Part shown: one piece after another, positions 50,550-58,405 of the stretch
Layout of the letters: each line of letters opens with the position of its first letter
Numbering within the stretch: position 1 is the stretch's first letter
Assembly (NCBI GenBank): GCA_025936115.1
Contig: JAICTZ010000044.1
Coordinates: 1 to 62,347, forward strand
Direction of reading: 5' to 3'
DNA: 62,347 nt
Source of the DNA: Polyangiaceae bacterium
GTDB lineage: Bacteria; Myxococcota_A; Polyangia; Polyangiales; Polyangiaceae
Made by a program: the position numbers and the translations under genes
The notes under the pieces: model-generated
The model's input: only the letters and a program-made list of their open reading frames with translations
The model's database searches: none
Told to the model about the DNA's origin: nothing

Positions 50550-51587
50550 TTAGCTCTCGCTGCGGCTACCGAGTCGCAAACGCCGGAAAACGGCTTCCCG
50601 CTGCCGTTGCTTGTAGGCGTCGTGGCTCGCTTCGCCGGTCTCGTTTTTGGCTTCGCTTTCCGCGTCGAGCACCTGAAATTCACAGAGCATGTAGACGAGC
50701 GGCCCGAGCTGCTCCGACCCCGCCGGCGCAAGCTCCATCAAGTGCGGCGGCACCCGGACCGGCACGTCGGTCACGAACTGAATCACGCGGTAGGTCGGCG
50801 CGCTGAAGCGGTTGTCGCCCGGCGTGAGATCGTCGTCGAGCGTGCCCTGGAATTCGGGCACCATCTTGGCGAGCTCGGGGTGGCGTTCGCAGTAGCTCTT
50901 GAAGTGAAAGATGGTGTTCGTGCTCTGCTTGGGCACGACGTAGTTGAACGGAAAGAGCCGATCGGTGAGGTAGAGCACGACGGGCAGGATGTCGTCCTGC
51001 GCCTTGGTGACGATGCGGAAGCGGAGCTTGTCGTAGAGCGCCGCCGCGGTCGCTTCGGGCTTCGAGAGCAGCTTGGTGTAGGTCGAGTCGAGGTTTTTGC
51101 GACCGCCGATGAACTCGGTGATCGGAAAACCCTCGCTCAGCATCGTTCCGACGACGCGATAGACCTTCTCCTCCACCAGATGAAAGAGGTCGCGATCGCT
51201 CACGGGCAGGCGGAACAGGAGCTCGCGGCCCGCCATATGATTGATGATCTGGATCGTCTTCAGGATCGTGCAGGCGCAGAGCTGCCGGTGCCCTTTCGTC
51301 GACGCGAGCATCAAGAGCTCCTGGACGTTCGACTCCTCGACCGGCTTCGGGATCGCGAAGGAGAAGTGCCGGCGCAGGTAGCTGATGGCTTCGCGCTTGA
51401 CGTGCTCGGTGAAGGCAAAATCCTTCGGATCCGAGAGGAAGAGATCGTGATTCTCGATCAGGCGGCGGGCGTGCTCGGGCCCGTTCAGGTTGAGCCGATG
51501 CCAGTCGATGAGCGAAGCCCCGGCCAAAATTAGCCGCAGGGCTTCGACGTCGTGCAGAGAAAACTCGTCGAGACGCTTGAGGCGCAC
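50550..51587 (-). CDS. Divergent RelA/SpoT-like nucleotidyltransferase-fold protein
   Basis: About 345 residues from GTG 51587. Three blocks match the (p)ppGpp synthetase fold in order: LYDKLRFRIVTKAQDD (Asp186 at the metal Asp site), then FPFNYVVPKQSTNTI where synthetases have DYI-x-xPK-NGYQSLH, then LCEFQVLDAE (Glu303 at the E-x-Q-I-R-T site). The Tyr of the usual GYQS loop is missing, so the substrate may differ. The first 150 residues are helical and family-specific, without a HD hydrolase motif. It may be the uncharacterised myxobacterial TIGR04552 group (from memory). It is upstream of DUF507, yicC and gmk on the same strand. The frame is open to 51887, but that part overlaps a small membrane-protein gene. 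Confidence 0.7.
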   Translation of the reverse strand: MRLKRLDEFSLHDVEALRLILAGASLIDWHRLNLNGPEHARRLIENHDLFLSDPKDFAFTEHVKREAISYLRRHFSFAIPKPVEESNVQELLMLASTKGHRQLCACTILKTIQIINHMAGRELLFRLPVSDRDLFHLVEEKVYRVVGTMLSEGFPITEFIGGRKNLDSTYTKLLSKPEATAAALYDKLRFRIVTKAQDDILPVVLYLTDRLFPFNYVVPKQSTNTIFHFKSYCERHPELAKMVPEFQGTLDDDLTPGDNRFSAPTYRVIQFVTDVPVRVPPHLMELAPAGSEQLGPLVYMLCEFQVLDAESEAKNETGEASHDAYKQRQREAVFRRLRLGSRSES

Positions 51588-51637
51588 TCCCGAAGTCTTG
51601 GATTCGGGAGGCGACGAGTGGATGTCGCGCGGTGAGG

Positions 51638-51805
51638 TCAGTGGTGCGTCGTGGTCGCGCTGCCCTCGCCGGGCCGGCGCAGCGAGAGGGTCCCGAAGAA
51701 GATACCGAGCGTTACCCCGAGTACCGCAAGTTGGGCGCCGAAGGCACCCTTTGCTACGAGAAGCAGAGCCGGGACTGCGGCCAAGAGATAGGGATTGAGC
51801 TTCAT
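51638..51805 (-). CDS. Small two-span membrane protein
   Basis: A 55-residue protein from ATG 51805. MKLNPYLLAAVPALLLVAK and GAQLAVLGVTLGIFFGTLS are two hydrophobic segments separated by a short GAFG turn, with a polar His-ending tail. A GTG at 51832 would add nine residues. It ends 50 bases before the RelA/SpoT-like gene on the same strand. No family recognised. Confidence 0.55.
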   Translation of the reverse strand: MKLNPYLLAAVPALLLVAKGAFGAQLAVLGVTLGIFFGTLSLRRPGEGSATTTHH

Positions 51806-52077
51806 GTAGGTCTGTGTAGGTAAGCCTGCCACAACAACGGGCTGGGGCGCAAAGAGTTAGCGGAGACGCCACATGGAGTTCAAGCACTAGTTCACGATCT
51901 GATTATTTAGGTGGGAGCGGTGCTTACTGAACGCGGTGGTCACGCGTGAGCTTTCGTGCGCTTTCGCGCACGGGGTGCGCGGGAAAGCGTAGTTGTGCGC
52001 CATGTTTGCATGAGCCGCGCGGCCGGAAAGCGGTTTCGACGCGAACTGTCGCGCGTGTTTTGTTAGCTTGAAGGGCC

Positions 52078-52569
52078 GTGACGAATTGGAGCGCTCGCGC
52101 TTTGGCCGTGCTGGGCGCGCTCGGACTCGCGGTGTGGGTCGAGGGTTGCGGCGAGCAGGGGCTGCTCCCGACGACGGTGGATCCCGGGCCCGACTTCAAC
52201 GTCGCCGACTTGCTCTTCGACGAGAATTTTTATTACTGCGAAGTCGAGCCGCGCGCGATTATTCCGATGAAATGCGGGCCGGGTGATCCGGGGCAGGGTG
52301 ACTCGGGGTGCCATGACACGATCACGTCGTTCCGGCTGCGGACGCATGCGGACATCAGCTGTCAAGGTGACGTGCCGTCGAGCCCGATCCCGAGCGAGGC
52401 GCGCGCGAATTACACGAGCGCGCAAGCGCGTATGCGCCGCGATCCGAACTCGTCGCCGCTGCTCTTGCACCCGCTCGAAAAGCTCAAGCATCCGCGCAAG
52501 ATCTTCGAGGACACCAGCGACGCGGCTGCCGTCATTCGGGAGTGGGCGAGCCACGTGACGACGCAATGA
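52078..52569 (+). CDS. Lipoprotein with a C-x11-CH motif
   Basis: A 163-residue lipoprotein: ALAVLGALGLAVWVEGC gives a lipobox, with lipidated Cys about residue 24. The mature part has DENFYYCEVEP, then Cys66 and, 11 residues later, Cys78-His79 (DSGCHDT), then SPLLLHPLEKLKHPRKIF and IREWASHV. The last block resembles the C-terminal half of cytochrome c domains found in planctomycete-type proteins. If Cys66 and Cys78-His79 bind haem, the spacing is far longer than CxxCH; a disulfide is the alternative. GTG start. It is translationally coupled (ATGA) to the SH3-barrel gene. Confidence 0.75.
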   Translation: MTNWSARALAVLGALGLAVWVEGCGEQGLLPTTVDPGPDFNVADLLFDENFYYCEVEPRAIIPMKCGPGDPGQGDSGCHDTITSFRLRTHADISCQGDVPSSPIPSEARANYTSAQARMRRDPNSSPLLLHPLEKLKHPRKIFEDTSDAAAVIREWASHVTTQ

Positions 52570-53324
52570 GGCGGTTCTTCTTGGCCTTGGCGCTCGCTTC
52601 GGGTTTGCTCGGCCGGGCACTGCCCGCGCGCGCCGAAGGCGAGCCGGACGTCTTTGCGCGTGTGGTCGTGGCCGAGACGGAGCTGCGCGCGGGGCCCGGC
52701 GTGAGCTACCGCGTGATTCACCGCGCGCATCGCGGCGACACCTTCCTCATCCGCACGCGCGAAACGTCGGGCTACTGGCTCGAGGTGCTGCTCCCCGACG
52801 GTCGTACGGCCTACGCGCTCGGCGACACCGTGGAGGCCATGGCCGTCGACAGCGACGCGCCGAACGCTCCGAGCAAGCCCGGGCTCTTCGCGCCGCCCGC
52901 GCTCGAGGACGCGCACGCAGGTCTCGCCCTCATGGGCGGCGTTTGGAACGGGAGCGGCTACTCGGAGGTGCGTCCCGCGCTCGTGATCGCGCCGGCGATT
53001 GCGTTCGAGCCGTACGTCGGTTTGTCGTTGCAGACGGACAGCCGCCGCTTGATCTACGGCGGCGCATTCGCGCTGAACTTCGCGCCCGACTGGGCGATCG
53101 CGCCGTTCGTCGTGCTCGGCGCGGGCGGGATGCACGAGACGCCGAAGGAAGAGAACATCCGCGAGCAGCGCTCGTGGTTTCACGCGCGCGTGGGCGGGGG
53201 ACTCTTGGCGTCGCTGCGCTTTCGCTTGCTCCTGCGCGTCGAGGTGTCCGATTTCGTCCTCTTCACCGAGGATCGTTACAAGAACGTCCAGAGCTACGTC
53301 GGCGGTTTGGGCTCGTACTTTTGA
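52566..53324 (+). CDS. Secreted protein: bacterial SH3 domain plus outer-membrane barrel-like region
   Basis: A 252-residue protein from ATG 52566. The signal RRFFLALALASGLLGRALPARA is cleaved after ARA. Residues about 28-85 are an SH3b domain (VVVAETELRAGPGVSYRVIHRAHRGD). The rest alternates polar and hydrophobic residues in short strands with a final SYF, typical of a small outer-membrane beta-barrel or a periplasmic beta domain. SH3b domains often bind peptidoglycan. It precedes DUF4266 by 8 bases. Confidence 0.8.
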   Translation: MRRFFLALALASGLLGRALPARAEGEPDVFARVVVAETELRAGPGVSYRVIHRAHRGDTFLIRTRETSGYWLEVLLPDGRTAYALGDTVEAMAVDSDAPNAPSKPGLFAPPALEDAHAGLALMGGVWNGSGYSEVRPALVIAPAIAFEPYVGLSLQTDSRRLIYGGAFALNFAPDWAIAPFVVLGAGGMHETPKEENIREQRSWFHARVGGGLLASLRFRLLLRVEVSDFVLFTEDRYKNVQSYVGGLGSYF

Positions 53325-53332
53325 GGCAAGAC

Positions 53333-53551
53333 ATGGCTAAAACGCTGCGCTTCTCGTTGCTCGTGCTCTTGTCCTTCGGTGCGTTCGCCTGCGCCACGGT
53401 GCGGCCCGAACAACGCGCCGTGCTTGCCGACCCGACGATGCGCTTCGAAGGCGAGCCGGGCGAGCAGGCGGCCGTCGAGCACGTGCTCGAAAATCGGGAG
53501 GCGTCGTTCGGCGGTGGCTCGGTGCGCGGAGGCGGCTGCGGGTGCAATTGA
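53333..53551 (+). CDS. DUF4266 lipoprotein
   Basis: A 72-residue lipoprotein. The signal ends at the lipobox FACAT (Cys about residue 20), then VRPEQRAVLADPTMRFEGEP, a typical DUF4266 block, then NREASFGGGSVRGGGCGCN. The C-terminal GGGCGCN tail is strongly conserved in this family as I recall it and could bind metal or be modified. GAGG lies 6 bases before the ATG. It overlaps the DUF3570 start by 10 bases; the two families are usually found together. Confidence 0.85.
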   Translation: MAKTLRFSLLVLLSFGAFACATVRPEQRAVLADPTMRFEGEPGEQAAVEHVLENREASFGGGSVRGGGCGCN

Positions 53552-54795
53552 CGGGCGGATTTTTGCGCGTGCGCCCGCTCCTCGCGCTCGGAGCGGCGAG
53601 TGCCGTCTTTGCGTCTGCGCCGCCGGTACGGGCTCAAGTGGCGCAGGCAGACCTTCACACGTCCGCGTTCGTCGAGCCGTCGAAGACGAGTCATCTCACC
53701 GTCATCACGCCGGCGGCCAACGTCGCGGTGCAGCCCGCGGAGTTTCTCGACGTGCACGCGGCGTATACCGCCGACATCGTCTCCGGTGCCACCGAGGCGA
53801 TCAAGGCCGGCCCCGTCGCCGACGTCGTCACGGCAGCAACGAAATTCTCCGACGTGCGTCACCAGTTCGGCGGCGGCGTCGCCGTGACGCGCAAGGACAC
53901 GCACCTCGGGGTCGATTATTCCTACGGCACGGAGTCCGACTACCGCTCGCAGAGCTTCGCCGTGAATGCCGGCACGGAGTTTTTCCAGAAGAACACTCAA
54001 ATCGAGCTCCAGTACGCGCGCGGCTTCGACAAGGTCTGCACGACGAACTACGCCGCAAGCACGGCGCCCTCGGGTCGCACGCGGCTCGACAGCTCCAAGG
54101 GCTGCTTCACCAAGACGCCCGATCGCGCGAGTCGTGACGTCGATCTGGACACGTTGCAGGCAGCGTGGACACAGGCGTGGACGCCCGTGTTCGCCACGCA
54201 GGTCGTGCTCACGGGCGCGCTCCAGCACGGATTCCTCGCGAACCCTTATCGCGGCGTCGTGATCACGCCGTCCGGCGAGGACGCGCTCGAGAATCACCCC
54301 GAGAATCGCGCGCGCGGTGCGTTCTCCTTACACGGCAAGTACTTCATCAAGCCCATCGCCGCGGCCGCGAGCGCCGGGGTCCGGCTGTATCGCGACACCT
54401 GGGACATCTTCGGCCAGACCTACGAAGTCGAATTCGAGAAGTACGTGCTGCCCGCGTTGCGCGTGCTCGTGCACGGTCGCTACTATCACCAGAACGGCGC
54501 GCTCTTCTGGAGCGACGACTACACGGGCGGCGAGCCAGCCGACGGTCCGCGCGGTCAATACTGGAGCGGCGATCGCGAGCTCTCGCCGCTCTCGAGCTAC
54601 CTCGTGGGCGGCCGCGTGCTCGTCGCCGTCCAGGGCACCCCCGACCATCGAGTGCTCGCCGTCCTGCTGCGTTTGCAAGGCACAGCCGGCCTCGACATCC
54701 TGAAAACGCAGCTCAAAGACTTCACGTGGAGCGGCAAGAAGCCGGATGATACTTTGGCTGGAATGCTGTCGCTCGGCTTGCGAGGGGAGTTCTAA
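53542..54795 (+). CDS. DUF3570 outer-membrane barrel protein
   Basis: A 417-residue precursor. A signal (about 1-31, ending RAQ) is followed by VAQADLHTSAFVEPSKTSHLTVITP and many amphipathic strands, DYSYGTESDYRSQSF and RYYHQNGALFWSDDY among them. The C-terminal strand GMLSLGLRGEF ends in Phe as in outer-membrane barrels. DUF3570 has no proven activity; in many genomes it occurs with DUF4266, thioredoxin-like and ApbE flavin transferase genes, which are not here. GTG start at 53542 inside DUF4266. Confidence 0.88.
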   Translation: MQLTGGFLRVRPLLALGAASAVFASAPPVRAQVAQADLHTSAFVEPSKTSHLTVITPAANVAVQPAEFLDVHAAYTADIVSGATEAIKAGPVADVVTAATKFSDVRHQFGGGVAVTRKDTHLGVDYSYGTESDYRSQSFAVNAGTEFFQKNTQIELQYARGFDKVCTTNYAASTAPSGRTRLDSSKGCFTKTPDRASRDVDLDTLQAAWTQAWTPVFATQVVLTGALQHGFLANPYRGVVITPSGEDALENHPENRARGAFSLHGKYFIKPIAAAASAGVRLYRDTWDIFGQTYEVEFEKYVLPALRVLVHGRYYHQNGALFWSDDYTGGEPADGPRGQYWSGDRELSPLSSYLVGGRVLVAVQGTPDHRVLAVLLRLQGTAGLDILKTQLKDFTWSGKKPDDTLAGMLSLGLRGEF

Positions 54796-54892
54796 AACCG
54801 GCTGACTCGCTGAAGAGTCGAAAGAGCCGAGGGTCGAAGGGCAGGGTGCGGAAGGCTCGCTGCGGCGAAGCCGCAGCCCACGACGACGCATG

Positions 54893-54978
54893 CGTCTTGG
54901 CAGACCAGATCACGATCGCCCATAGCGGCGATCACCCAACGCGAACACCGGCGAACCCGGCGGTGGGTCTAAAAGCGC
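54893..54978 (+). repeat. Degenerate copy D of the dispersed repeat
   Basis: Order and spacing match copies A-C with changes: GTCTTGGCAGACCAGATC, ACGATCGCC, then AACACCGGCGAACCCGGCG and GTGGGTC. The CCAAGAGCTACGTG block is decayed. It lies between DUF3570 and the FHA regulator, which converge. Confidence 0.45.
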
Positions 54979-55029
54979 GGAGTTGACGCGAGGCGCTGGG
55001 GACCAATCCCCAACCCCAAAACCTCCTGC

Positions 55030-56394
55030 TCAGCCCCGACCCTCCCGTAAACCGTGGCGTCTCGCAAGATCATACAAATGTTTGCGATCCATGCGGGCTT
55101 CGCGGGCTGCCGCGCTGATGTTGCCCGAGTGGCGTTCGAGTAGCCACGAGACGTAGCGGCGCTCGAAGTCGCTTTCGTATTGCTCGCGCACTTCGCGGTA
55201 GCTCTTGCCGGCTTCGAAGCACGGGGCGAGCCCGTGCGACGCTTGCGCGGCGACGGGCAGATCGACGATGCGTGCCTCGTTTTCGCCGCCGGCCGTCGCC
55301 ATGTAAATCGCGCGATCGAGGACGTTTCTGAGCTCGCGCACGTTGCCGGGCCAGTCGTGCGCGGCGAGCGCGGCGATGGTACTCGGGCTCAGCGTGACGG
55401 ACGCCGCGGCCGGGTCGCGTTTGCGCGCGAGCTCGAGGAAGCGTTCGACGAGCGAGGGCACGTCCTCACGTCGCGCGCGGAGGGGCGGGACCGTCACGGG
55501 CACCACCGCCAGCCGGAAATAGAGATCTTCGCGGAATTTGCCGCGTTCGACTTCGCCCTTGAGCTCGCGTTTGGTGGCGGCGACGACGCGGGCTTCGGCG
55601 CGCAGCGTCTTGTTGCCGCCGACGCGGCGAAACTCGCCGGCTTCGAGCACGCGGAGCAGCTTCGGTTGCACGTCGAGCGGGAGCTCGCCGACTTCGTCGA
55701 GGAAGACGGTGCCGCGCCCGGCGAGCTCGAACGCCCCTTGGCGTGTCGCGACGGCGCCCGTGAAAGCGCCACGCTCGTGCCCGAAGAGCTCGCTCTCGAT
55801 CAGGCTGTAGCTCACGGCACCGCAGTCGACGACGACGAACGGCTTGTCGTGCCGCGGGCTCATTTGGTGAATCGAGCGAGCGAGCACGTCTTTGCCGGTG
55901 CCCGTCTCGCCCTCGAGCAGGACGCTCGCGTCGGTCGGCGCGATGCGCTCGAGCACGCCGAAGAGCGTGCGCATGGCGAGGCTCGGTCCGAGCGCCTCCC
56001 CGAAGCGGTTCGATTCGCTCGGCAAGACGACGGCCTGCCGCGGCTCGACGCGCACGCCGAGCTCGACCACGCCCACGCTGATCGTCGCGCCGGACTCGAC
56101 GACCGCTTCGTGCACGGCGGTGCGGCCGACGCGCGTGTGGTTGGTCGAGCCGAGATCGCGCACGAAGACGCCTTGGGCGCGCCGCTCGAGCTCACAGTGC
56201 TGGCGCGAGACGGTGTCGTCGCTGAGGACGAGATCGTTGTCGGGCGCTTTGCCGACGCGCAGGCGATCGACGAGCCGCACGCGTTTTCCGCGTTCGGCGC
56301 CGTTCAGGACGATGACGACGATCTCGTCAGGGAGATTCGGGTCGAGGCTCTGAGCGCGCGTGCTCACCTCGATTGGCGACGACGACTGGCTCAC
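55030..56394 (-). CDS. FHA-domain sigma-54-dependent transcriptional activator
   Basis: A 454-residue enhancer-binding protein. Residues about 25-115 are an FHA domain (RVGKAPDNDLVLSDDTVSRQH) that reads phosphothreonine instead of a receiver domain. The AAA+ core has Walker A GETGTGKD (162-169), the sigma-54 contact GAFTGA (209-214) and Walker B VFLDEVGE (230-237). The C-terminal Fis-type HTH is GNISAAAREARMDRKHLYD. It should activate sigma-54 promoters in response to a Ser/Thr kinase, a myxobacterial speciality. The ATG overlaps the upstream gene's stop by 4 bases, so it is made with the small protein and cytochrome c before it. Confidence 0.94.
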   Translation of the reverse strand: MSQSSSPIEVSTRAQSLDPNLPDEIVVIVLNGAERGKRVRLVDRLRVGKAPDNDLVLSDDTVSRQHCELERRAQGVFVRDLGSTNHTRVGRTAVHEAVVESGATISVGVVELGVRVEPRQAVVLPSESNRFGEALGPSLAMRTLFGVLERIAPTDASVLLEGETGTGKDVLARSIHQMSPRHDKPFVVVDCGAVSYSLIESELFGHERGAFTGAVATRQGAFELAGRGTVFLDEVGELPLDVQPKLLRVLEAGEFRRVGGNKTLRAEARVVAATKRELKGEVERGKFREDLYFRLAVVPVTVPPLRARREDVPSLVERFLELARKRDPAAASVTLSPSTIAALAAHDWPGNVRELRNVLDRAIYMATAGGENEARIVDLPVAAQASHGLAPCFEAGKSYREVREQYESDFERRYVSWLLERHSGNISAAAREARMDRKHLYDLARRHGLREGRG

Positions 56395-56816
56395 TCAAGA
56401 ACCCTCTTGTCCATGGAGACGACGAGCTCGCCCCCAGAAAGAGTAACGCGCTCGACGCGTGATGTCTCGTGCTCTTTGTGCTCGCTCAGAACTCCATGCT
56501 CACTCGTGTCCACATGCTCCCACTCGATCGTAACTACATAGTCTCCATTCGGGAGACGCACGGTTTCGTGGATGTCGCCGATTTCATGGCCGTCGCGCGT
56601 CACGCTGAGGCCGGCACGCGGTTCGCGTTCGCCGACACGCATGAAGCTCGCGCTGAGCTTCAAAGGCGTATGACGATCCTCTTCACGCAGTCGAAAGATC
56701 AGCGACTGCTCGTGGGGCAGATCCGACGAGATCGCGCGGCTCGCGACGACGGTTCCGAGCAGGAGAAAACCGAGCGCGACGCGCCGCCGCCAAGCCGCGG
56801 TGCCCGGCAGCTTCAT
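56391..56816 (-). CDS. Small membrane-anchored or secreted protein
   Basis: A 141-residue protein with one N-terminal hydrophobic segment (RRVALGFLLLGTVVASRAI), then a beta-rich domain: SLIFRLREEDRHTPLKLSASFMR and ETVRLPNGDYVVTIEWEHV. It looks like a small extracytoplasmic beta-sandwich. The stop overlaps the regulator's start and the start overlaps the cytochrome c stop, so the three genes are co-translated. No family recognised. Confidence 0.75.
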   Translation of the reverse strand: MKLPGTAAWRRRVALGFLLLGTVVASRAISSDLPHEQSLIFRLREEDRHTPLKLSASFMRVGEREPRAGLSVTRDGHEIGDIHETVRLPNGDYVVTIEWEHVDTSEHGVLSEHKEHETSRVERVTLSGGELVVSMDKRVLE

Positions 56817-57442
56817 CGGGCGGAGCTGGCGGTCGGCGCGGCGAGCGCCGGGTCCATCGACGAGTGCGCTCCGTGCGGCGATTTCACGGGCGCGCTCGAT
56901 GCGCTCGCCGGAGGTGCGGCCGCGGGCGCACGAACGGCGTGCGGCGCGCTCGCTGCTGCTGCCGCCGAGTTCGCCGCGTGCGGTGCCGCCGCTTGTCCGA
57001 GCAGACGCACGAGTTGCACGAGCGCACGCAGCGTCGGCTCGGGGAGCGGAAACGCCGGCATGAGCCCGCGTCCATCACGAATCACTTTGAAGATGTCCTC
57101 GTCCTTCGCGGTCGACTGCCACGACGGGTTCCCGAGATCAGCCGCGTGCACCATCGGACCCTGCGGGCCGTCGCCGCGACCGAAACGGCCGTGACAGCGC
57201 ACGCAATTCTGTTCCCAAGCGACGATCACGACTTCGTTCAGGCCGTGTGCGGCGAGCTCGGGGGCGGTACCGGCGTCGGGACCGCCTTCCACCTGATCGG
57301 TGCCCGGATTGCTCGTGTGATCGTGATCGGACGGGCGCCACTCGCGCAGATCGGGAGCCTGCTCGTCGCAGGCCGGAGCCGCCGCTAGCAGGAATGGGAA
57401 GAAAAGGAGGGACCGGAAGGCGCGGCGCACGCCGGCGGTCAT
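56813..57442 (-). CDS. Monohaem c-type cytochrome lipoprotein
   Basis: A 209-residue lipoprotein: lipobox near APAC (Cys25), a disordered region, then NCVRCHGRFGRGDG with the haem-binding C80-x-x-C83-H84 and an axial Met128 in GRGLMPAF. The cytochrome domain ends by about residue 150; the last 55 residues are Ala/Ser/Pro-rich tail. It would carry electrons at the cell surface or periplasm. It is the first gene of an operon with a small protein and an FHA/sigma-54 activator, a curious pairing of redox protein and regulator. Confidence 0.9.
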   Translation of the reverse strand: MTAGVRRAFRSLLFFPFLLAAAPACDEQAPDLREWRPSDHDHTSNPGTDQVEGGPDAGTAPELAAHGLNEVVIVAWEQNCVRCHGRFGRGDGPQGPMVHAADLGNPSWQSTAKDEDIFKVIRDGRGLMPAFPLPEPTLRALVQLVRLLGQAAAPHAANSAAAAASAPHAVRAPAAAPPASASSAPVKSPHGAHSSMDPALAAPTASSAR

Positions 57443-57500
57443 AGCATGCGTGCGGGCGCCTTCCCTCGAGCTCGGGCGGGCTTTCGAAGCCGAGCGCAGC

Positions 57501-58190
57501 TCACTCGAACGTTTTGCAGCCGCCTGTCGGGTCGTGGCCCATGTAGCGCTTGCCGCTGAGCTCCGCGATGCGGAACTCGGTGCGTCGATTCTTGGCGCGG
57601 CCCTCTTCGGTGCCGTTGTCGGCGACGGGTTTGGTCTGCCCGCAGCCGACGGCGATGATGCGGGCCTTGTCGACGCCCTTGCCGACCACGTAGTTTTTGA
57701 CCGTCAGGGCGCGCTGTCCGGAGAGCTCGACGTTGGTCGCCGCGGCGCCGACGTTGTCGGTATGGCCCTCGATGCGGAGCTTGGTCACGCGGGGATTCGC
57801 GTCGAGGAACGCCTTCACCTGGTCGAGCGTCTTGTCCGTCTCGTCGGTCTGCTTGAGCGTCGCCTTGCCGGTCTCGAACTCGATTTGGCCTGGAATGTCG
57901 ACCTTGTCACCCGAGACCTTCACGTCGCTCTTGGCCGGAGCGGGCGGGGGCGCAGCGGTGGGCGCCGGGGGTGGGGGCGCCGTCGTTGCCGTCGTGGTCG
58001 CCGTCGCCGTCGTAGCCGGCTGAGCAGCGGGAGCTGGCGGCGGGGGCGGCGGCGCAGGTGGCGGTGGTGGCGGCGGCTGTGGCTGACCACTCCCCGTATG
58101 AAAGGACGCCTGTGCGGCGCAGCCTTCGAGCAGGGAAACGGTCGCGAGCGACCCGACGAGCAAGAACGCCAATGTCTTCGTCCGCATCAT
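57501..58190 (-). CDS. OmpA-family peptidoglycan-binding lipoprotein
   Basis: A 229-residue lipoprotein. The signal RTKTLAFLLVGSLATVSLLEGC has lipobox LEGC. A long Pro/Ala/Thr-rich spacer with polyproline runs (about 35-100) leads to an OmpA C-terminal domain: IEFETGKATLKQTDE, RIEGHTDNVGAAATN, LSGQRALTVKNYV and GRAKNRRTEF. It links the outer membrane to diaminopimelate in peptidoglycan. AGGAG lies 8 bases before GTG 58193 and 11 before ATG 58190; I use the ATG. Confidence 0.9.
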   Translation of the reverse strand: MMRTKTLAFLLVGSLATVSLLEGCAAQASFHTGSGQPQPPPPPPPAPPPPPPAPAAQPATTATATTTATTAPPPPAPTAAPPPAPAKSDVKVSGDKVDIPGQIEFETGKATLKQTDETDKTLDQVKAFLDANPRVTKLRIEGHTDNVGAAATNVELSGQRALTVKNYVVGKGVDKARIIAVGCGQTKPVADNGTEEGRAKNRRTEFRIAELSGKRYMGHDPTGGCKTFE

Positions 58191-58405
58191 CACGCCCAAA
58201 TCTCCTCTAAAGGCGGCCCGGCGACGGGCGCCTTCGGAACAGCGGTACCCTAACTGCCCGGCAGCCCGCAAGGCAGGTCCCTTCCGGCACGGACCGTTCG
58301 ACGGGAGCCGGCCCGAGCTTGTTCACGAATCCGTGAGGACCGGCCGGTCGGTCATGCGCGGCTGCCGAAGCCCTGGTACTACGTGCTCTCGCCCCCCATT
58401 CGCGA

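Noticed and set aside
54998..55011. Terminator hairpin GGGGA-CCAA-TCCCC between DUF3570 and the FHA regulator
   Set aside because: Only five base pairs and no T run on either exit side.
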